The notes: generated by a model not told the origin, from the letters alone. A DNA stretch of 64,000 nucleotides from Burkholderia guangdongensis (GCF_013403875.1 NZ_JACBNX010000015.1:1-64000); one strand, 5' to 3'; positions 18,495-28,611 are shown, counted from the stretch's first letter. Made by a program: numbers and translations.

Positions 18495-19815
18495 CGGGGG
18501 CGCGCACGTCGGCATCGCGGAACACGACGCTGACGAGCAGCCCGCCCGCCTTCGCCTCGCCGAGCGACACGCTCGCGCCCTGCTGCGTCGCGACGCGCTT
18601 CACGATCGCGAGCCCGAGCCCGCTGCCGGACACGTCGGTGCGCGCGCGCGCCGAACTGTCGCGATAGAAGCGGTCGAACACGTGCTCGCGCTCGCCGGGG
18701 GCAATCCCCGGCCCGCTGTCGCCGATCTGCACGCACGCGCGGCCGGCCGCGTCGCGTACCAGCGACACGTCGATCCGGCCGCCGTCCGGCGTGTACTTGA
18801 CCGCGTTGTCGAGCAGATTGCCGAACATCACGCGCAGCGCGGCGACGTCGGCGACGACGGCCGCCGATTCGCTCTCCTCGAAGCCGAGATCGATGTCGCG
18901 CCGCTGCGCGAGCGGCGCGTGCGCGGCCACGCATTCGGCGACGAGCGCCTGCAGGTCGACGGGCTCGCGCACCGTGTGGCCGTCCGGCTCCGCGCGCGCG
19001 AGCGCGAGCAGTTGCTCGGCGAGGCGCGTCGCGCGCGTGACGCCGCTCTGCAGGTCGACGAGCGCTTCGCGGCGCGCGTCGTCGTCCTTCGCGCGCGCGA
19101 CGAGCTGCGCCTGGATCTGCACGGCCGCGAGCGGCGTGCGCAGCTCGTGCGCGGCATCGGCGACGAACGCCTTCTGCGTGTCCAGCGCCGACGACAGGCG
19201 CGCGAGCAGCCCGTTCAGCGCGCGCACGAGCGGCTGCACCTCGAGCGGCAGCCGCGCGTCGGGCAGCGGGTCGAGCGCGTCCGGGCGGCGCGCCTCGACC
19301 GCGCGCGTCACGCGGCCGAGCGGCGCGAGCCCGCGCCCGACGATCATCCAGACCGCCGCGCCGAGGAACGGCAGCAGCACGATCAGCGGCCACAGCGTGC
19401 GCAGCGCGACGTTCGCCGCGAGCCGGTTGCGCACCGACAGCGGCTGCGCGAGCTGCACGACGTTGTCGCCGACGATCGCGCCGTACACGCGCCAGTCGCC
19501 GCGATCGGTGTGCTCGGTCGAGAAGCCGAGTTCCGCGCGCGGCGCGATCGGCGCGCGCGGATGCGAGAAGTACATCAGCATCCCGTTGCGGTTCCAGATC
19601 TGGATCACGATCCCCTCGTCGCCGTTCGTGCGCGAGCTGAACACCTGCGAGAACGGCTCGGACGGCAGCGCGGCGGCGATTTCCTGGAGCTGGTAGTCGA
19701 ACAGCTCGTTCGCCTCGGCGAGCGCCTGCCGGTAGATCAGCCAGCCGGCCGCGCCGACGCCGGACACGACGATCGCGAGCAGCCAGATCAGCAGTTGATG
19801 ACGGATCGACCTCAC
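18490..19815 (-). CDS. Sensor histidine kinase, QseC/PmrB-like
   Basis: A 441-residue inner-membrane kinase. TM1 is at about 8-28, a periplasmic sensor at 30-140, TM2 at 141-160 and a HAMP linker at 160-215. The H-box is FVADAAHELRTPLAA with His223, followed by the N-box LLDNAVKYT, G1 GDSGPGI and G2 GSGLGLAI. The N-terminal sensor half (QALAEANELFDYQLQEIA) resembles QseC/TctE-type kinases. It is three bases from the response-regulator gene on the same strand and upstream of degP. It should phosphorylate the regulator at 19819-20481. Confidence 0.85.
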   Translation of the reverse strand: MRSIRHQLLIWLLAIVVSGVGAAGWLIYRQALAEANELFDYQLQEIAAALPSEPFSQVFSSRTNGDEGIVIQIWNRNGMLMYFSHPRAPIAPRAELGFSTEHTDRGDWRVYGAIVGDNVVQLAQPLSVRNRLAANVALRTLWPLIVLLPFLGAAVWMIVGRGLAPLGRVTRAVEARRPDALDPLPDARLPLEVQPLVRALNGLLARLSSALDTQKAFVADAAHELRTPLAAVQIQAQLVARAKDDDARREALVDLQSGVTRATRLAEQLLALARAEPDGHTVREPVDLQALVAECVAAHAPLAQRRDIDLGFEESESAAVVADVAALRVMFGNLLDNAVKYTPDGGRIDVSLVRDAAGRACVQIGDSGPGIAPGEREHVFDRFYRDSSARARTDVSGSGLGLAIVKRVATQQGASVSLGEAKAGGLLVSVVFRDADVRAPV

Positions 19816-19818
19816 GCG

Positions 19819-20481
19819 TCAGCTTTCCTTCACGACCATGTAGCCGAGGCCGCGCACGTTGCGGATCAGGTCGGCGCCGAGCTTCTTGCGCAGCGCGTGG
19901 ATGTAGACCTCGACGGTGTTGCTGCCGATCTCCTCGCCCCAGCCGTACATCTTCTCCTCGAGCTGGCTCTTCGACAGCACCGCGCCGGGGCGCGCGAGCA
20001 GCGCCTCGAGCAGCGCGAACTCGCGCGCGGACAGCGCGACCGGCGCGCCGTCGAGCGTCACCTGGTGCGACGCCGGATCGAGCGTCAGCGCGCCGTGGCG
20101 GATCAGCGATTCGCTGCGGCCCGCCTGGCGGCGGATCAGCGCGCGCATCCGCGCACCGAGCTCGTCGAGATCGAACGGCTTCACGAGATAATCGTCGGCG
20201 CCCGCGTCGAGCCCCTTCACGCGATCGGCCACCGCGTCGCGCGCGGTCACGATCAGCACCGGCAGCACGAGCCCGCGCGCGCGCAGCGTGCGCAGCACGT
20301 CGATCCCGTCGCGCTTCGGCAGCCCGAGATCGAGCAGCAGCAGGTCGTACGCGTCGCCGCCGAGCGCGGTGAGCGCCGCGTCGCCGTCCTGCACCCAGTC
20401 GACCGCGAAGCCGTCCGTGCGTAGCGCCTTGCGCACGCCCTCGGCGATCATCCGGTCGTCTTCGACAAGCAATATCCGCAT
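19819..20481 (-). CDS. OmpR-family response regulator, QseB/PmrA-like
   Basis: A 220-residue two-domain regulator. The receiver has the acidic pair Asp8-Asp9, phospho-acceptor Asp51 (LLLLDLGLP) and Lys101 (YLVKPFD). The winged-helix DNA-binding domain spans about 125-218 and ends IRNVRGLGYMV. The start MRILLVEDD at 20479-20481 is the family norm; an in-frame ATG lies 11 codons upstream. The QseB/PmrA subgroup binds paired CTTAA motifs, which fits the array found before degP. Whether it also controls its own operon cannot be seen; I find no comparable array upstream of it. Confidence 0.88.
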   Translation of the reverse strand: MRILLVEDDRMIAEGVRKALRTDGFAVDWVQDGDAALTALGGDAYDLLLLDLGLPKRDGIDVLRTLRARGLVLPVLIVTARDAVADRVKGLDAGADDYLVKPFDLDELGARMRALIRRQAGRSESLIRHGALTLDPASHQVTLDGAPVALSAREFALLEALLARPGAVLSKSQLEEKMYGWGEEIGSNTVEVYIHALRKKLGADLIRNVRGLGYMVVKES

Positions 20482-20670
20482 CGTGATCGACGTGAAGTCG
20501 AGCGAGTCCAACATGCGGCCATTGTAGCGCCGCCTCCCGCGACGACGCCGGGCGCCGCGCCCGAATTCATCGGTTTTTTGCGCGCTTGTCTCTACAATGT
20601 GCGCTTTCGCGCCGCGTGCGCCGCCCGCGCGACCGTTATTCACGACTGCCCACGTTTGCCGATTTAGTCC

Positions 20671-22278
20671 ATGCCGATCCTCTGTCCCGCCGCCCGCCCG
20701 ACGCCTCGCGCCCGTATGCACGGCGCCCGCCTCTGCGCGCGCGCGGCCGCCATCGCCGCCATCGTCACCGCCTGCGCCGCGCTCGCGTTCGCGCCGCCCG
20801 CGCTCGCCGCCAAGAAGAAGCACCAGCGCCTGCACCCGCACACGGCCGCCGCGGCCGTCGCCGTCTCGCGCGCGCCGCTGCCCGCGTCCGTGCTCGTCGC
20901 GCTCGCGCGCGCGAAGGTGCCGGCGTCGGACATCAGCGTGGTCGTCGAGCGCGTCGGCGATCCGACGCCGCTCGTCGCGTGGAACGCGGACCGCCCGATG
21001 CTGCCCGCGTCGACGATGAAGCTCGTCACGACGTTCGCCGGCCTGTCGATCCTCGGCCCCGACTACCGCTGGCGCACGAGCGCGTATGCGGACGGCACCG
21101 TCGACCCGGACGGCACGCTGCACGGCAGTCTGTACATCAAGGGCACCGGCGATCCGAAGCTCGTGCCCGAGGAGCTGATCGACCTCGTCGACAAGATCCG
21201 CAAGGCCGGCATCCGCAAGATCGACGGTGGCCTCGTGCTCGACAAGAGCTATTTCGCCGCGTCGACGCGCGACTTGCCGCCGTTCGACGACGACGCGTCC
21301 GCGCCGTACAACGTCGGCCCCGATCCGCTGCTCTACGCGTTCAAGGCGCTGACGTTCACGGTGACGCCGAACGACAACGGCACGGTCGCCGTCGACGTGC
21401 TGCCGCCGCTCGACAAGCTGTCGATCAGCAACCAGCTCGTCGAGAGCGGCGGCTCGTGCGGCGCGGCGGCCAGCGCCGCGCACCCCGCGCTGACGACGGG
21501 CGCCGACGGGATCGTCACCGCGTCGTTCGCCGGCGACTATCCGCTGCGCTGCGGGCCGTCCACGACGAACATCGCGATCCTCGACCACTCGACGTTCTTC
21601 GCGCGCGGCTTCCTCGCGCTGTGGAAACAGCAGGGCGGCACGTTCGACGGGCAGATCACTGAGGGCAAGGTGCCGACGGCCGCGCGCCTCGTCGCCGTGC
21701 ATCACGGGCCGGTGCTCGGCAGCATCGTCTACGACATCAACAAGTTCAGCAACAACGTGATGGCGCGCAACCTGTTCCTGACGATCGGCGCAGCCGGCAC
21801 AGGCGCGGCCGGCACAGGCGCGGCCAGTGCCGGTGCGGTCGCCGGCAAGCCGCCCGCGACGACCGAGCAGTCGAGCCGCGTGATCCACGCGTTCCTGCAG
21901 AAGAGCGGGATTCCGATGCCCGATCTCGCGCTCGACAACGGCTCGGGCCTGTCGCGCGAAGAGCACGTGAGCGCGCGCTCGCTCGCGGCGCTGCTGCAGG
22001 CCGCGAACGCGAGCCCGGTCGGGCAGTCGTTCATCGATTCGCTGCCGATCGCCGGCATCGACGGCACGATGAGGAACCGGCTGACGAACGCCGACGTGCT
22101 CGGCAACGCGCACATCAAGACCGGCACGCTGCGCGACGTGCGCGCGATCGCCGGCTACGTCGCCGCCGCGGACGGCACGAGCTACGTCGTCGTCAGCTTC
22201 ATCAACGACGAGCACGCGGAAGGCGCGCGCGCCGCGCACGACAGCCTGCTCGAGTGGGTCTACGCGAACGCGCACTGA
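20671..22278 (+). CDS. dacB: D-Ala-D-Ala carboxypeptidase/endopeptidase PBP4
   Basis: A peptidase S13 protein of 535 residues if the first ATG is used; the second, at 20716, gives a cleaner signal peptide ending at PALA-AK. The active-site motifs are SxxK (Ser114 and Lys117 in PASTMKL), SxN (KFSNNVMAR, near 357) and KTG (AHIKTGTLRD, near 482). It trims or cleaves peptidoglycan cross-links in the periplasm. An Ala/Gly-rich insertion with a repeated GTGAA unit (about 370-390) lies between the SxN and KTG motifs. It has no obvious operon partner. Confidence 0.9.
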   Translation: MPILCPAARPTPRARMHGARLCARAAAIAAIVTACAALAFAPPALAAKKKHQRLHPHTAAAAVAVSRAPLPASVLVALARAKVPASDISVVVERVGDPTPLVAWNADRPMLPASTMKLVTTFAGLSILGPDYRWRTSAYADGTVDPDGTLHGSLYIKGTGDPKLVPEELIDLVDKIRKAGIRKIDGGLVLDKSYFAASTRDLPPFDDDASAPYNVGPDPLLYAFKALTFTVTPNDNGTVAVDVLPPLDKLSISNQLVESGGSCGAAASAAHPALTTGADGIVTASFAGDYPLRCGPSTTNIAILDHSTFFARGFLALWKQQGGTFDGQITEGKVPTAARLVAVHHGPVLGSIVYDINKFSNNVMARNLFLTIGAAGTGAAGTGAASAGAVAGKPPATTEQSSRVIHAFLQKSGIPMPDLALDNGSGLSREEHVSARSLAALLQAANASPVGQSFIDSLPIAGIDGTMRNRLTNADVLGNAHIKTGTLRDVRAIAGYVAAADGTSYVVVSFINDEHAEGARAAHDSLLEWVYANAH

Positions 22279-22407
22279 CCGCCGAGGGAACCCTCTACGC
22301 TCCCCTCTCGCCTATCGCATAACGATTGCGTAGGCTTGTCGCCTGACCCGACGCGCCCCGGCCTGGCGCCGCGCCGCGTCGCCAGGAGAAAAAGAGGAGA
22401 CACGCTG

Positions 22408-23352
22408 ATGCGGTTCGACGTCGAATGGCTGCTGCTCGCGCTCGCGCCGGTATTCCTGCTGTGCATTGGCTGGGAAGCCTGGCACGTCGCGCGCACGCGC
22501 CCGGACGAGCGGCTGTACGCATGGCGCGACACGCTGTGCAACGCCGCGCTCGCGCTGATGCACCAGGGCGCCGACAAGCTCGCGTGGCTCGCCGTGATCC
22601 CCGTCTACGCCTACTGCTACGCGCATTGGCGCGTGTTCACGTGGCCGGCCGGATGGCTGTCGTTCGTCGTGCTGTTCATCGGGCAGGACCTGCTCTACTA
22701 CGTGTTCCATCGCTGCAGCCATCGCGTACGCTGGCTGTGGGCCGCGCACGTCGTCCACCACTCGTCCGAGCGGCTGAACCTGTCGACCGCGTTTCGCCAG
22801 AGCCTGATGTACCCGGTCGCCGGCATGTGGGCGTTCTGGCTGCCGCTCGCATTGCTCGGCTTTCCGCCGCAGCAGATCGTCGGCATCGTGCTGATCAATC
22901 TCGCGTTCCAGTTCTTCGTGCACACGCAGACGATCGGCAAGCTCGGCTGGCTCGAATACGTGCTGAACACGCCGTCGATCCATCGCGCGCATCACGCGCG
23001 CAATCCGCGCTACATCGACCGCAACTACGCGGGCGTGCTCGTGATCTGGGATCGGCTGTTCGGCAGCTACGTCGAGGAGTCGCCCGACGACCCGCCGCAA
23101 TACGGCATCGTCGAGCCGCTGAACTCGAACAATCCGCTCGTCGCGACCTTCCACGAATGGGGCGCGATGGCGGCGGCCGCGTGGCGCGTCGAAGGCTGGC
23201 GCAACAAGCTGCGCGCGATTTTCGGGCCGCCCGAATGGGCGAGCGCCTATCATGCGCAGATCGATGCGCAAATCGATGCGCGGATCGCGAGCGGCGATGC
23301 CGCCGGGCGCGCGGCGGCACCGCTCGCCGCCGCCGCGCGCGGCAAGCGCTGA
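22408..23352 (+). CDS. Sterol desaturase / fatty acid hydroxylase family membrane protein
   Basis: A 314-residue integral membrane di-iron enzyme of the ERG3-type superfamily. The histidine clusters HRCSH (101-105), HVVHH (114-118) and HRAHH (about 194-198), plus an earlier isolated His, form the expected iron ligands. At least four membrane segments surround them. GAGGAG lies eight bases before the ATG. Bacterial members hydroxylate lipid or carotenoid substrates; nothing nearby identifies the substrate. It may share a transcript with the downstream lipoprotein gene (93 bp gap), but this is not certain. Confidence 0.8.
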   Translation: MRFDVEWLLLALAPVFLLCIGWEAWHVARTRPDERLYAWRDTLCNAALALMHQGADKLAWLAVIPVYAYCYAHWRVFTWPAGWLSFVVLFIGQDLLYYVFHRCSHRVRWLWAAHVVHHSSERLNLSTAFRQSLMYPVAGMWAFWLPLALLGFPPQQIVGIVLINLAFQFFVHTQTIGKLGWLEYVLNTPSIHRAHHARNPRYIDRNYAGVLVIWDRLFGSYVEESPDDPPQYGIVEPLNSNNPLVATFHEWGAMAAAAWRVEGWRNKLRAIFGPPEWASAYHAQIDAQIDARIASGDAAGRAAAPLAAAARGKR

Positions 23353-23445
23353 CTTTCCGACGCGCCGCGCCGCCGCGTGCCCGTGCGGGCATCCGGCACG
23401 CGTGGCGCCACAATCAAGGCCAACTATCTACGAGGAGACCCAACG

Positions 23446-24582
23446 ATGGCACGACAAACCGCCCCGACCCACCCGACCCACCCGACCCTTCGCCGCACCG
23501 CGCGGACCGCGATCGCGGCCGCCGCGTTCGCGCTGCTCGCCGCATGCGGCGGCGGCGGCGACAGCAACACCGCGAGCAGCACGCCGTCCGCCGGCGTGAA
23601 CATGCAGGTGGTGTCGTTCGGCGACAGCCTGTCGGACGCCGGCACCTATTCGCCGCAGATCCTGATCGGCTTCGGCGGCGGGCGCTTCACGACGAACCCG
23701 GGGCAGGTCTGGACGCAGGACGTCTCCGCCTACTACGGCAACCCGCTGACGCCCGCGAACGAAGGCGGCTTCGGCGTGCCGCTGAAGGCGACGGGCGGCC
23801 TCGGCTACGCGCAGGGCGGCTCGCGCGTCACGCAGCAGCCGGGCATCGGCCACGCGGCCGCCGGCACCCCGAACTCGGACTACTCGCAGGCGACGACGAC
23901 GCCGATCGCCACGCAGGTCCAGCAGTACCTGTCGCAGCACGGCAGCTTCAACGCGAACCAGATCGTGCTGATCAACGGCGGCGCGAACGACATCTTCTAT
24001 CAGGCCGAGGCCGCGCAGGCCGCGGGCAACACGCTGCCCGCGCAGGCTGCCGCCGCGGCCGGCATCCAGCTCGCCGCGCAGCAGCTCGCGGGGATCGTCC
24101 AGCAGATCGTCGCGTCGGGCGCGACGCATGTGTTCGTCTCGAACGTGCCCGACATCGGCGGCACGCCGTTCGCTGTGTCCGGCGGCACGCAGACGACGTT
24201 CACGCAACTGACGCTGCTGTTCAACGGCACGCTCGCCGCGGCGCTGCAGGCGCTGAACGTCGACACGACGAAGTACACGCTGATCGACGCGTTCAAGTGG
24301 CAGGACGGCATCACGGCCGCGTATCAGGCGAACGGCTTCACAGTGTCGAACACCGGCACCGCGTGCAACCTGCAGGCGATGGTCGCGGCCGCCACCCAGT
24401 TCGGCGAGCCGGTGCCGTCGGCGTTCGGGTCGTCGCTGTTCTGCTCGCCGCAGACCTACACGACGCCGAACGCGGATCAGACCTACATGTTCGCCGACAC
24501 CGTGCATCCGACCACGCACCTGCATGCGCTGTTCGCGCAGTACGTCGAGCAGCAGATCGCGGCGACCGGCGTCGGCAAGTAA
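23446..24582 (+). CDS. GDSL-family esterase/lipase lipoprotein
   Basis: A 378-residue SGNH hydrolase exported as a lipoprotein (LLAACGGG, Cys34). The nucleophile block is SFGDSLSDAG with Ser61, the third block is INGGANDIF, and the catalytic Asp/His pair is in ADTVHPT near the C-terminus. Start MARQTAPTHP was selected for its GAGGAG site. The signal region contains a small 9-bp repeat encoding THPTHPT. Family members are outer-membrane or secreted esterases and phospholipases. The sequence after the lipobox is Gly/Ser-rich, a typical flexible tether. Confidence 0.85.
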   Translation: MARQTAPTHPTHPTLRRTARTAIAAAAFALLAACGGGGDSNTASSTPSAGVNMQVVSFGDSLSDAGTYSPQILIGFGGGRFTTNPGQVWTQDVSAYYGNPLTPANEGGFGVPLKATGGLGYAQGGSRVTQQPGIGHAAAGTPNSDYSQATTTPIATQVQQYLSQHGSFNANQIVLINGGANDIFYQAEAAQAAGNTLPAQAAAAAGIQLAAQQLAGIVQQIVASGATHVFVSNVPDIGGTPFAVSGGTQTTFTQLTLLFNGTLAAALQALNVDTTKYTLIDAFKWQDGITAAYQANGFTVSNTGTACNLQAMVAAATQFGEPVPSAFGSSLFCSPQTYTTPNADQTYMFADTVHPTTHLHALFAQYVEQQIAATGVGK

Positions 24583-24590
24583 GCGGCGCG

Positions 24591-25619
24591 CTATCCCTGC
24601 GCGTCGAACGCGGCGGCCGCGCGGCCGAGCCGGTCGTTGACCGCGATCCACTCGACGGTGTCCGGCAGCTTCTCGACGAGAATCCGCGCGACCTGCGCGC
24701 GATCGAGCGCGCGCAGCATGCCGTACAGCTCGCGCGCATAGGCCTGCGGATCCTCGGGCGCCGCGATGAAATGCACGTCGCCCGCCTGCGCCCAGCGGCC
24801 CGCGCGCGACGCGCGCGCGACGAGCGCGACCCGCTCGCCCGCCGCGTGCGCCGCCGCGAGCAGCGGCTCGAGCGCGTCGAACGGCAGCAGCGCGAGCGGC
24901 GTGCGCGGCGCGTAGTGCGCCTTCAGCGTGCCCGATGCACGCGGCGCGGTCGCGTCGCTGCCGTCCGGCAGGCGCGGCGCGCGGCCGAGCACGTCGGCAA
25001 TCTGCCGAGGCGTGACGTGCCCGGGGCGCAGCAATGCCGGAAAGCCGCGCGACAGATCGAGAATCGTCGACTCGATCCCGACCTCGGACGCCCCGCCGTC
25101 GAGCACGTGCACCGCGTCGCCGAACTCGTCGCGCACATGCTGCGCGGTCGTCGGGCTCACGTGGCCGAAGCGGTTCGCGGACGGCGCCGCGACGCCGCCA
25201 TACCCGCCGCGCCGCGCGCTGAACGCCGCCAGCAGCGCCTGCGCGACCGGATGCGACGGGCAGCGCAGCCCGACCGAGTCCTGCCCGCCGCTGACCGCGT
25301 CCGGAATCCGCGCGGCGCGCTTCAGGATCAGCGTCAGCGGGCCGGGCCAGAACGCGGCGATCAGCTTCAGCGCATCGTCCGGCAGCGTGTCGACCCAGTA
25401 GCCGGGGTCGCCCCCCGGCGGCAGATGCACGATCACCGGATGGTTCGCGGGACGGCCCTTCGCCGCGTAGATCCGCGCGACCGCGTCCGGATTCGCCGCG
25501 TCGCCGCCGAGCCCGTAGACCGTCTCGGTCGGAAACGCGACGAGCTCGCCCGCATCGAGCAGCCCGGCGGCTTCGTCGATCTGCTCGGACGTCACGGGCT
25601 TCGGAAGTTCGATCGGCAT
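24591..25619 (-). CDS. tsaC: L-threonylcarbamoyladenylate synthase (YrdC/Sua5)
   Basis: A 342-residue two-domain enzyme that makes threonylcarbamoyl-AMP for the t6A37 modification of ANN-decoding tRNAs. The YrdC domain (about 10-200) shows FPTETVYGLGGDA, KGRPANHPVIVHL and PSANRFGHVSPT. The C-terminal Sua5 domain (about 225-342) marks the long form. The start at 25617-25619 follows purK by 11 bp on the same strand, so it is probably the last gene of the purE-purK unit. The much longer open frame upstream is an antisense-style artefact of GC content. Confidence 0.9.
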   Translation of the reverse strand: MPIELPKPVTSEQIDEAAGLLDAGELVAFPTETVYGLGGDAANPDAVARIYAAKGRPANHPVIVHLPPGGDPGYWVDTLPDDALKLIAAFWPGPLTLILKRAARIPDAVSGGQDSVGLRCPSHPVAQALLAAFSARRGGYGGVAAPSANRFGHVSPTTAQHVRDEFGDAVHVLDGGASEVGIESTILDLSRGFPALLRPGHVTPRQIADVLGRAPRLPDGSDATAPRASGTLKAHYAPRTPLALLPFDALEPLLAAAHAAGERVALVARASRAGRWAQAGDVHFIAAPEDPQAYARELYGMLRALDRAQVARILVEKLPDTVEWIAVNDRLGRAAAAFDAQG

Positions 25620-25630
25620 CGGCGCGCGCC

Positions 25631-26827
25631 TCAGTCGAGCGGCACGCGCAGCAGGCGCGCGCACGCGGTGGCCGCGTCGACCGCTTCGTCGAGCGTCGCG
25701 GCGGTGAAGTTCACGTGGCCCATCTTGCGGCCGACGCGCGCCTCTTCCTTGCCGTACAGATGCAGGCGCGCGGCCGGCATCGCGGCGACCTCGTCCCACG
25801 GCGGCGTGACGGCGTCGCCGCTTGCGCCGTCGGGGAACCAGACGTCGCCGAGAATGTTCAGCATCGCGGCCGCCGAATGCAGCGCCGGATTGCCGAGCGG
25901 CATGCGCGTCATCGCGCGCACCTGCTGCTCGAACTGGCTCGCGGCACACGCATCGACCGTGTAGTGGCCGGAGTTGTGCGGGCGCGGCGCCATCTCGTTC
26001 GCGACGAGCGAGCCGTCCTCCAGCACGAAGAACTCGACGCACAGCACGCCGACGTAGTCGAGCGTCGCGGCGATCCGCATCGCGGCCTGCTGCGCGTCGC
26101 CGACGAGCGCGTCGTCGGCCGCGGGCGCCGGCACGACGGTCAGCGACAGGATGCCGCCGTGATGCGTGTTCTGCGCGAGCGGGAACACCGCGCACCGGCC
26201 GTCGACGCCGCGCGCGATCAGCGCGGACACCTCGTACGCGAGCGGCAGCATCTTCTCGAGCACGCACGGCACGCCGCCGAGCGCCGCGTGCGCGTCGCGC
26301 GCTTCCCGCGCGGTGCGCACGCGCACCTGGCCCTTGCCGTCGTAGCCGAGGCGCGCGGTCTTCAGGATGCCGGGCAGCACCGCGTCGAGCGCCGCGTCGT
26401 CGAGCGCGGCCATCGTCGCCGCGGATTCGATCACGACGTGCGGCGCGACCGGCACGCCGGAGGCTTCGATGAAGCGCTTCTCCGCGATCCGGTCCTGCGC
26501 GATCGCGACGCAGCGGCCGGCCGGCGCGACGAACGTCGTCCGCGCGAGCAGATCGAGGCTCGCGGCCGGCACGTTCTCGAACTCGGTCGACACCGCATCG
26601 CACAGCTCGGCGAGCTCGGCGAGCGCCGCCTCGTCGTCGTACGCGGCGCGCAGATGGCGGTCCGCGACCGCGCCGGCAGGGCTCGTCGGATCGGGATCGA
26701 GCACCGCGACGCGATAGCCCATCGATTGCGCGGCGAAGCAGAACATGCGGCCGAGCTGGCCGCCGCCGACCATGCCCAGCCACGCGCCGGGCAGGATCGG
26801 GGATTTTGGGGAAGCAGTGGTGGTCAT
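25631..26827 (-). CDS. purK: N5-carboxyaminoimidazole ribonucleotide synthase
   Basis: A 398-residue ATP-grasp enzyme that converts AIR, ATP and bicarbonate to N5-CAIR in purine biosynthesis. It begins with a Rossmann-like [16 protein letters not shown], carries the ATP-grasp lysines in YDGKGQVRV, and has the metal/phosphate loop [24 protein letters not shown] (split over about 258-283). The start [10 protein letters not shown] lies within a repeat-rich spacer. Its product is the substrate of PurE, encoded just upstream. Confidence 0.95.
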   Translation of the reverse strand: MTTTASPKSPILPGAWLGMVGGGQLGRMFCFAAQSMGYRVAVLDPDPTSPAGAVADRHLRAAYDDEAALAELAELCDAVSTEFENVPAASLDLLARTTFVAPAGRCVAIAQDRIAEKRFIEASGVPVAPHVVIESAATMAALDDAALDAVLPGILKTARLGYDGKGQVRVRTAREARDAHAALGGVPCVLEKMLPLAYEVSALIARGVDGRCAVFPLAQNTHHGGILSLTVVPAPAADDALVGDAQQAAMRIAATLDYVGVLCVEFFVLEDGSLVANEMAPRPHNSGHYTVDACAASQFEQQVRAMTRMPLGNPALHSAAAMLNILGDVWFPDGASGDAVTPPWDEVAAMPAARLHLYGKEEARVGRKMGHVNFTAATLDEAVDAATACARLLRVPLD

Positions 26828-26840
26828 GTCAGCCTCCGCC

Positions 26841-26903
26841 GGGCCGCCCCAAGGAGGCTGACCGCCCCCTCGGGGGGCAGCGAACAAAGTGAGCGTGGGG
26901 GTC
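26841..26903. repeat. Betaproteobacterial intergenic palindromic repeat
   Basis: The spacer between purE and purK contains GGGCCGCCCCAAGGAGGC, then CCGCCCCCTCGGGGGGCAG, then GAACAAAGTGAGCGTGGGGG. From memory this composite recurs in intergenic positions of many Burkholderiales genomes. It can fold into GC hairpins and could attenuate transcription or stabilise the purE mRNA end. Confidence 0.5.
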
Positions 26904-26993
26904 GTTTCATGTCAGTAATCGGTCGCGGCGGGGGGCGCCCACCGCTGTGGGGATGTGTCGGCGGCCATCACCGTGGCCGCCATCGGGCCGTCG

Positions 26994-27512
26994 TTACAGC
27001 GGCGGCAGCACCATCGCGTGCGCGGCCTCGTTCTGGCGCACGCGGAACGCGGCGAGCTTGTCCGCGTAGTCCGCCGACGTGCCGGACAGGATCGACACCG
27101 CGAACAGCGCCGCGTTCGCCGCGCCGGCCTCGCCGATCGCGAACGTCGCGACCGGCACGCCCTTCGGCATCTGCACGATCGAGTGCAGCGAATCGACGCC
27201 CTTCAGATACTTGCTCGCGACCGGCACGCCGAGCACCGGCACCGTCGTCTTCGCGGCAAGCATGCCGGGCAGGTGCGCGGCGCCGCCCGCCCCCGCGATG
27301 ATCGCGCGGATGCCGCGCGCGCGCGCGCTTTCCGCGTACATAAACATCTCGTCGGGCATCCGGTGCGCGGACACGACCTTCGCCTCGTAAGGCACGCCGA
27401 ACTCCTGCAGCACCGCGACCGCGTGCTTCATCACGTCCCAGTCGGAACTCGACCCCATCAGCACGCCGACGACGGGCGCGTCATGCGTGTGGACTGTCTG
27501 GACTTCGCTCAT
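26994..27512 (-). CDS. purE: N5-CAIR mutase, catalytic subunit
   Basis: A 172-residue class I PurE, which interconverts N5-CAIR and CAIR. It shows the [13 protein letters not shown] phosphate and AIR-binding loop (about 21-33), [15 protein letters not shown] (His in the active site) and [13 protein letters not shown]. It is 25 bp downstream of purC and 166 bp upstream of purK on the same strand, a de novo purine cluster in pathway order C-E-K. Confidence 0.95.
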   Translation of the reverse strand: MSEVQTVHTHDAPVVGVLMGSSSDWDVMKHAVAVLQEFGVPYEAKVVSAHRMPDEMFMYAESARARGIRAIIAGAGGAAHLPGMLAAKTTVPVLGVPVASKYLKGVDSLHSIVQMPKGVPVATFAIGEAGAANAALFAVSILSGTSADYADKLAAFRVRQNEAAHAMVLPPL

Positions 27513-27537
27513 CTCTTCGCCTCCCCGTCGTCGTGGC

Positions 27538-28428
27538 TCAGGCGAGCGTCTGCCCGGTGATGCGCTCGAGCGCTTCCTGGTACTTCGCGCTCGTCTTCGC
27601 GACCACGTCGTCGGGCAGCGCCGGCGCGGGCGCGGTCTTGCCCCACGGCTGCGCCTCGAGCCAGTCGCGCACGAACTGCTTGTCGAACGACGGCGGATTC
27701 GTGCCGACCTGATACTCGTCGGCCGGCCAGAAGCGCGACGAATCGGCGGTCAGCACTTCGTCCATCAGATACAGCTTGCCGTGGTTGTCGAGGCCGAACT
27801 CGAACTTCGTGTCGGCGATGATGATGCCGCGCGTCGCCGCGTAGTCGGCCGCTTCCTTGTACAGCTTGATCGAGATGTCGCGGATCGTCGCCGCGAGCTC
27901 GGTGCCGATCCGGCGCTCGGTTTCCTCGAACGTGATGTTCTCGTCGTGCTCGCCCATCTCGGCCTTCGCGGCCGGCGTGAAGATCGGCTCGGGCAGCTTC
28001 TGCGCATTCTGCAGGCCCGCCGGCAGCGCGACGCCGCACACGGCGCCCGTCGCCTGGTATTCCTTCCAGCCGCTGCCGGCCAGATAGCCGCGCACGACCG
28101 CCTCGACGAGAATCGGCTCGAGGCGCTTCACGACGACCGCGCGGCCGTTCACCTGTTCGACCTCGTCGGCCGCGACGACCGCTTCCGGCGCGTCGCCGGT
28201 CAGATGGTTCGGGACGATGTGCTTGAGCTTGTCGAACCAGAAGTTCGCCATCTGGTTCAGCACGCGGCCCTTGTTCGGAATCGGCTCGCCCATCACGACG
28301 TCGAACGCCGACAGCCGGTCGGTCGTGACGATCAGGAGCTTGTCGTTGCCGACCGCGTAGTTGTCGCGGACCTTGCCGCGACCGAGGAGCGGCAGCGAGC
28401 GGAGCGTGGATTCGTAAAGGGTAGACAT
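27538..28428 (-). CDS. purC: SAICAR synthase
   Basis: A 296-residue phosphoribosylaminoimidazole-succinocarboxamide synthase joining CAIR and aspartate with ATP. The family motifs [11 protein letters not shown] (phosphate-binding), [19 protein letters not shown] (split at about 36-54) and [11 protein letters not shown] are present. It corresponds to the longer type related to the eukaryotic enzyme. It lies between fba and purE on the same strand; a hairpin terminator at 28467-28496 separates it from fba, so it likely has its own promoter in the short gap. Confidence 0.94.
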   Translation of the reverse strand: MSTLYESTLRSLPLLGRGKVRDNYAVGNDKLLIVTTDRLSAFDVVMGEPIPNKGRVLNQMANFWFDKLKHIVPNHLTGDAPEAVVAADEVEQVNGRAVVVKRLEPILVEAVVRGYLAGSGWKEYQATGAVCGVALPAGLQNAQKLPEPIFTPAAKAEMGEHDENITFEETERRIGTELAATIRDISIKLYKEAADYAATRGIIIADTKFEFGLDNHGKLYLMDEVLTADSSRFWPADEYQVGTNPPSFDKQFVRDWLEAQPWGKTAPAPALPDDVVAKTSAKYQEALERITGQTLA

Positions 28429-28466
28429 CGTCTTTTCGCAGATTGAGAGCCAAACAAAAAGGGAAA

Positions 28467-28496
28467 CGCCGTTCCCCGCGGCAGGCGGGAACGGCG
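28467..28496 (-). terminator. Terminator after fba
   Basis: A ten-base perfect stem (CGCCGTTCCC and complement) with a ten-base loop. On the minus strand it is followed by TTTCCCTTTTTG. It lies between the fba stop and purC. Confidence 0.65.
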
Positions 28497-28611
28497 GCCT
28501 TGCAATGCGTCGGAGCCGGTCGGGCGGCAGCGCGGCACACGCCGCGCCGGCCGCCGCGACCCGCCGTCAGCGACGGATCGTACTACAACCGGCCTTATAC
28601 AACCGGCTCAG

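Noticed and set aside
22425..25964. An 1179-codon plus-strand frame, and similar giant frames at 29953-32964, 19819-22275 and 24591-26783
   Set aside because: These are products of very high GC with few stops. They merge a real gene with antisense or upstream DNA and have Arg/Ala/Asp-rich composition without domains outside the real gene.
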